Origin: Halogeometricum rufum
Lineage (GTDB): Archaea; Halobacteriota; Halobacteria; Halobacteriales; Haloferacaceae
Length of the DNA: 64,000 nucleotides
NCBI RefSeq assembly: GCF_900112175.1
Contig: NZ_FOYT01000001.1
Coordinates: forward strand, 1,550,001 to 1,614,000
Direction of reading: 5' to 3'
The notes under the pieces are model-generated. The model was not told where the DNA came from, made no database searches, and saw only the letters and a list, made by a program, of their open reading frames with translations. Below are positions 61,491 to 64,000 of this stretch, piece after piece. Positions within the stretch are counted from its first letter, which is position 1; each line of letters begins with the position of its first letter. Both the position numbers and the translations under genes were made by a program.

Positions 61491-62252
61491 ATGGAGGTAC
61501 TCGTCGTCGGCGCGGGTGAGATGGGCCGGTGGGTCGGTTCGACGCTGACCCCCGGGTTCGACGTGGCGTACGCCGACCGCGACCCCGCCGCCGCGCGCGC
61601 CGCCGCGGCGACCATCGACGGCCGGTCGGTCCCACTGGACGGCGACGAGACGTTCGACGCCGTCTGCCTCGCCGTCCCCATCTCCGTCGTCGACGACGCC
61701 GTCCGCGACCACGCCCCCCGGGCCGACCGCGCGGTGTTCGACGTGACCGGCGTGATGGACGCGCCGGTGACGGCGATGCGGGCGGCGGCCCCGGACCGCG
61801 AACGCCTCAGTCTCCACCCCCTGTTCGCCGCGGCGAACGCCCCGGGCAACGTCGCCGCCGTCCACGACGCCGCCGGTCCGGTGACCGAACGCGTCCGCGA
61901 GACGCTCGCGGCGGCCGGTAACCGCCTGTTCGACACGACGCCCGCCGAACACGACGAGGCGATGGAGACGGTGCAGGCGAGCGCACACGCCGCCGTCATC
62001 GCCTACGCCCTCGCCGCCGAGGACGTGCGCGACGAGTTCGCCACGCCCGTCTCCGAGACGCTCTCGGGCCTCGTGAAGACGGTCACGGGCGGCACGCCGC
62101 GCGTCTACCGCGAGATTCAGGAGTCGTTCCCCGGGGCCGACCGGGTGGCCGACGCGGCGACCGAACTCGCCGACGCCGACGCCGAGACGTTCGAGCGACT
62201 GTACCGAGAGGCGAGCGCACGACCCGACGACGAAGGAGACGGAGACCGATGA
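61491..62252 (+). CDS. tyrA: Prephenate dehydrogenase
   Basis: A 253-residue NAD(P)-dependent enzyme making 4-hydroxyphenylpyruvate for tyrosine. The nucleotide motif is LVVGAGEMGRWVGSTL; the substrate domain shows SLHPLFAA and the helical HDEAMETVQASAHAAVIAYALA. The short TyrA form, without a regulatory ACT domain, is typical of archaea. It overlaps the following methyltransferase gene (ATGA) and diverges from the SDR gene. Confidence 0.88.
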   Translation: MEVLVVGAGEMGRWVGSTLTPGFDVAYADRDPAAARAAAATIDGRSVPLDGDETFDAVCLAVPISVVDDAVRDHAPRADRAVFDVTGVMDAPVTAMRAAAPDRERLSLHPLFAAANAPGNVAAVHDAAGPVTERVRETLAAAGNRLFDTTPAEHDEAMETVQASAHAAVIAYALAAEDVRDEFATPVSETLSGLVKTVTGGTPRVYREIQESFPGADRVADAATELADADAETFERLYREASARPDDEGDGDR

Positions 62253-63688
62253 TAGATAGAGACGCCGTGCGGTCGAACGCAAAGTATCTGCGAAACGTCC
62301 GACCCATCGACCCCGAAGAGATCTGTGAGTACATCGAGGGCAGTCCCCATCCCGCCGTCGTCCGCGAGACGCTTCGCGAGGAGGCGTTCGACCTCGGACT
62401 GGTCGAACGCGACGACGGCACGTTCGTCCCCGTCGCGGACGACCCGGTACCCCGGCGCGACTGGTCGCCGACCGAGTTCCCCGAGGCGTACGCGTTCGCC
62501 TTCGAGGACCTCCTCGTGGACCGCTACGGGGTCAACTGGCACCGCGGGGAGTCGGGCGACCGACTGCGGGAGGCAATCCGCCGGCTGAAGGCGGACTACT
62601 ACTACCAGAACGACGTGGAGTACGACGAAGTGGCCGCACTCGGCTACGGCGTCTACCACCTCCCCGACTACTACGCCGCCGTCGGCTACGTCCTCGACGA
62701 CGTCGCCGAACGCGACCTGTTGCCCCGCACCCTCCGCGTCCTCGACGTGGGCGCCGGGACGGGCGGCCCCGCCCTCGGCCTCCACGACTACCTGCCGGAC
62801 GACGGACTCGTCGAGTACCACGCGGTCGAACCGTCCGCCTCGGCGGACGTGTTGGAACATCTGCTCGCGGAGACGCGACCCAACTTCCGGACGACGGTCC
62901 ACCGCGAGACGGCCGAGACGTTCGACCCCGACTCGGTCCTCCCCGACGGCGAGGGGTTCGACCTCGTCTGCTTCGCCAACGTGCTGTCGGAACTGGACGA
63001 CCCGACGGCCGTCGCCGAGCGATACCTCGACGCCGTCGCCGACGACGGGTCGTTCGTCGGCATCGCCCCCGCGGACCTCAACACCAGCACCGAACTCCGC
63101 GACGTGGAACGCGCCCTCGCGCCCGCCGACGGCGACGTGACCGTCTACGCGCCGACGCTCCGCCTCTGGCCGGGGCACGCCCCCTCCGACCGCGGGTGGT
63201 CGTTCGACCGCGGCGCGGACGTGGCCGCGCCGTCGTTCCAGCGACGACTCGACGAGGCGGGCGCGGCGACCGAGGGCCGCGACCCCGGCGACGGCACGTT
63301 CGCGAACGAGACGGTGCAGTTCTCGTACGTCGTCCTCCGACGCGACGGCGAACGCCGCGTGGACGTGGCCGCCGACGCGGGCACGTACGCGAAGATGGCC
63401 GAGATGGAGCGGCACGTGACGAACCGCATCGACCTCCTCGCCGTCAAACTCAGCCACGACCTGGCCGAACGCGAGGGGGCGAACCCTCTGTTCAAGGTGA
63501 GCGACGGGAGCGAGACGGTCGAACACTACGCGGTCCTCACCAAGCGCGACGCCCTCAACGAGGCGGTCGCCCGCGCCGACTACGGCGACGTGCTGGCCTT
63601 CGAGAACGTGCTCTGCCTGTGGAACGACGACGAGGGGGCGTACAACCTCGTCGTGGACGGCGAGACGGTCGTCGACAGGGTCGCCTGA
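62249..63688 (+). CDS. Class I SAM methyltransferase, Rsm22-like
   Basis: A 479-residue protein. After an N-terminal helical part come YYYQNDVEYDEVAALGYGVYHLPDYYAAVGYVLDD and the SAM motif VLDVGAGTGGPALGLHDYL. The later FDLVCFANVLSELDDPTAVAERYLD and IAPADLNTSTELRDVERAL fit Rsm22-family proteins, which in mitochondria and bacteria act in small-ribosomal-subunit assembly. It is co-transcribed with tyrA by a four-base overlap. The function in archaea is inferred. Confidence 0.78.
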   Translation: MIDRDAVRSNAKYLRNVRPIDPEEICEYIEGSPHPAVVRETLREEAFDLGLVERDDGTFVPVADDPVPRRDWSPTEFPEAYAFAFEDLLVDRYGVNWHRGESGDRLREAIRRLKADYYYQNDVEYDEVAALGYGVYHLPDYYAAVGYVLDDVAERDLLPRTLRVLDVGAGTGGPALGLHDYLPDDGLVEYHAVEPSASADVLEHLLAETRPNFRTTVHRETAETFDPDSVLPDGEGFDLVCFANVLSELDDPTAVAERYLDAVADDGSFVGIAPADLNTSTELRDVERALAPADGDVTVYAPTLRLWPGHAPSDRGWSFDRGADVAAPSFQRRLDEAGAATEGRDPGDGTFANETVQFSYVVLRRDGERRVDVAADAGTYAKMAEMERHVTNRIDLLAVKLSHDLAEREGANPLFKVSDGSETVEHYAVLTKRDALNEAVARADYGDVLAFENVLCLWNDDEGAYNLVVDGETVVDRVA

Positions 63689-63769
63689 GTCGAGTCGGGC
63701 GCGTTCCCCCGCCGGCGCACCGACTGCGGGGAGCGGTAAGCCTTTGCGCGGTCCGCCGAACGAACGGGT

Positions 63770-64000
63770 ATGGACGACTCGTTCTCTATCCTCCTGACGA
63801 ACGACGACGGAATCGAGAGCACCGGCTTCCGCGCGCTGTACGAGGCGTTCGACGAGTTCGCCGACGTGACCGCCGTCGCGCCCGCCGACGACCAGAGCGC
63901 CGTCGGCCGCAAGATGTCGAACGACGTGGACGTGACCGAACACGAGTTGGGCTACGCCATCGAGGGGACGCCGGCCGACTGCACCGTCGTCGGCCTCGAA
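63770..64000 (+). CDS. surE: 5'-nucleotidase SurE, truncated at the window edge
   Basis: The first 77 codons are visible: MDDSFSILLTNDDGIESTGFRALYEAF has the metal-binding DD motif of SurE, and VTAVAPADDQSAVGRKMS is the next conserved block. SurE hydrolyses nucleoside monophosphates, with metal, in stress survival. A TATA-like stretch (GGTAAGCC) lies about 30 bases upstream. The rest lies beyond base 64000. Confidence 0.93.
   Translation, partial: MDDSFSILLTNDDGIESTGFRALYEAFDEFADVTAVAPADDQSAVGRKMSNDVDVTEHELGYAIEGTPADCTVVGLE

Overview
The window is a GC-rich, gene-dense stretch of a haloarchaeal chromosome. The proteins are acidic (Asp/Glu-rich, Lys-poor). Many genes have a TATA box about 25-35 bases before the start codon and little or no leader. 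Family content is typical of Halobacteria: HalX response regulator, HalOD1, TrmB, archaeal GTP cyclohydrolase, two-subunit pyruvate:ferredoxin oxidoreductase, archaeal MBF1, and an intron-containing tRNA-Trp. A member of the Haloferacales is plausible, but the genus cannot be fixed from this window.

Layout. (1) Bases 1-11018, all on the minus strand: a compact cluster of at least nine genes. Three encode divergent tubulin/FtsZ-superfamily proteins, one with an N-terminal zinc finger. They are interleaved with transmembrane/coiled-coil proteins, a small membrane protein, a helical soluble protein and a truncated secreted protein at the left edge. This is the most striking part of the window and looks like a multi-component, membrane-linked cytoskeletal system. 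(2) 11.3-13.0 kb: Lrp/AsnC regulator coupled to an aminotransferase. (3) 13.2-18.4 kb: a signalling block with a DUF7504-type protein, a CHAT-domain protein, a 47-residue membrane peptide, a HalX response regulator and TrmB. (4) 18.6-21.9 kb: guaB and two conserved haloarchaeal genes. (5) 21.99-28.85 kb: tRNA-Trp with a guide-RNA-like intron, two further copies of the tRNA 3' end, then accessory cargo (serine hydrolase, two CPBP proteases, UspA, P1B-type metal ATPase). (6) 29-43.8 kb: housekeeping and accessory genes, including GTP cyclohydrolase III, HAD, DJ-1, OsmC, a surface protein, a histidine kinase, a flavoprotein dehydrogenase pair behind a DtxR-like palindrome, and an orphan tungstate-type binding protein behind an 18-bp palindrome. 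(7) 43.9-64 kb: core metabolism and information genes (hisC, Fap7-like kinase, CDP-alcohol transferase, MBF1, tpiA, HerA-like ATPase, DNA polymerase IV, Lrp, porBA, aroC, aroA, Xaa-Pro peptidase, SDR, tyrA, Rsm22-like, partial surE).

How genes work together. The tubulin-like cluster shows tight translational coupling (overlaps TAATG, ATGA, TGATG, GTGA) and two promoter-like sites, at 11064-11069 and 5981-5990. aroC, aroA and tyrA supply chorismate and tyrosine/phenylalanine biosynthesis. TrmB (17330-18424) may control tpiA (47250), whose promoter carries a near-match to the TrmB box. All functional statements are from reading the sequence and remembered family features; no search was run.
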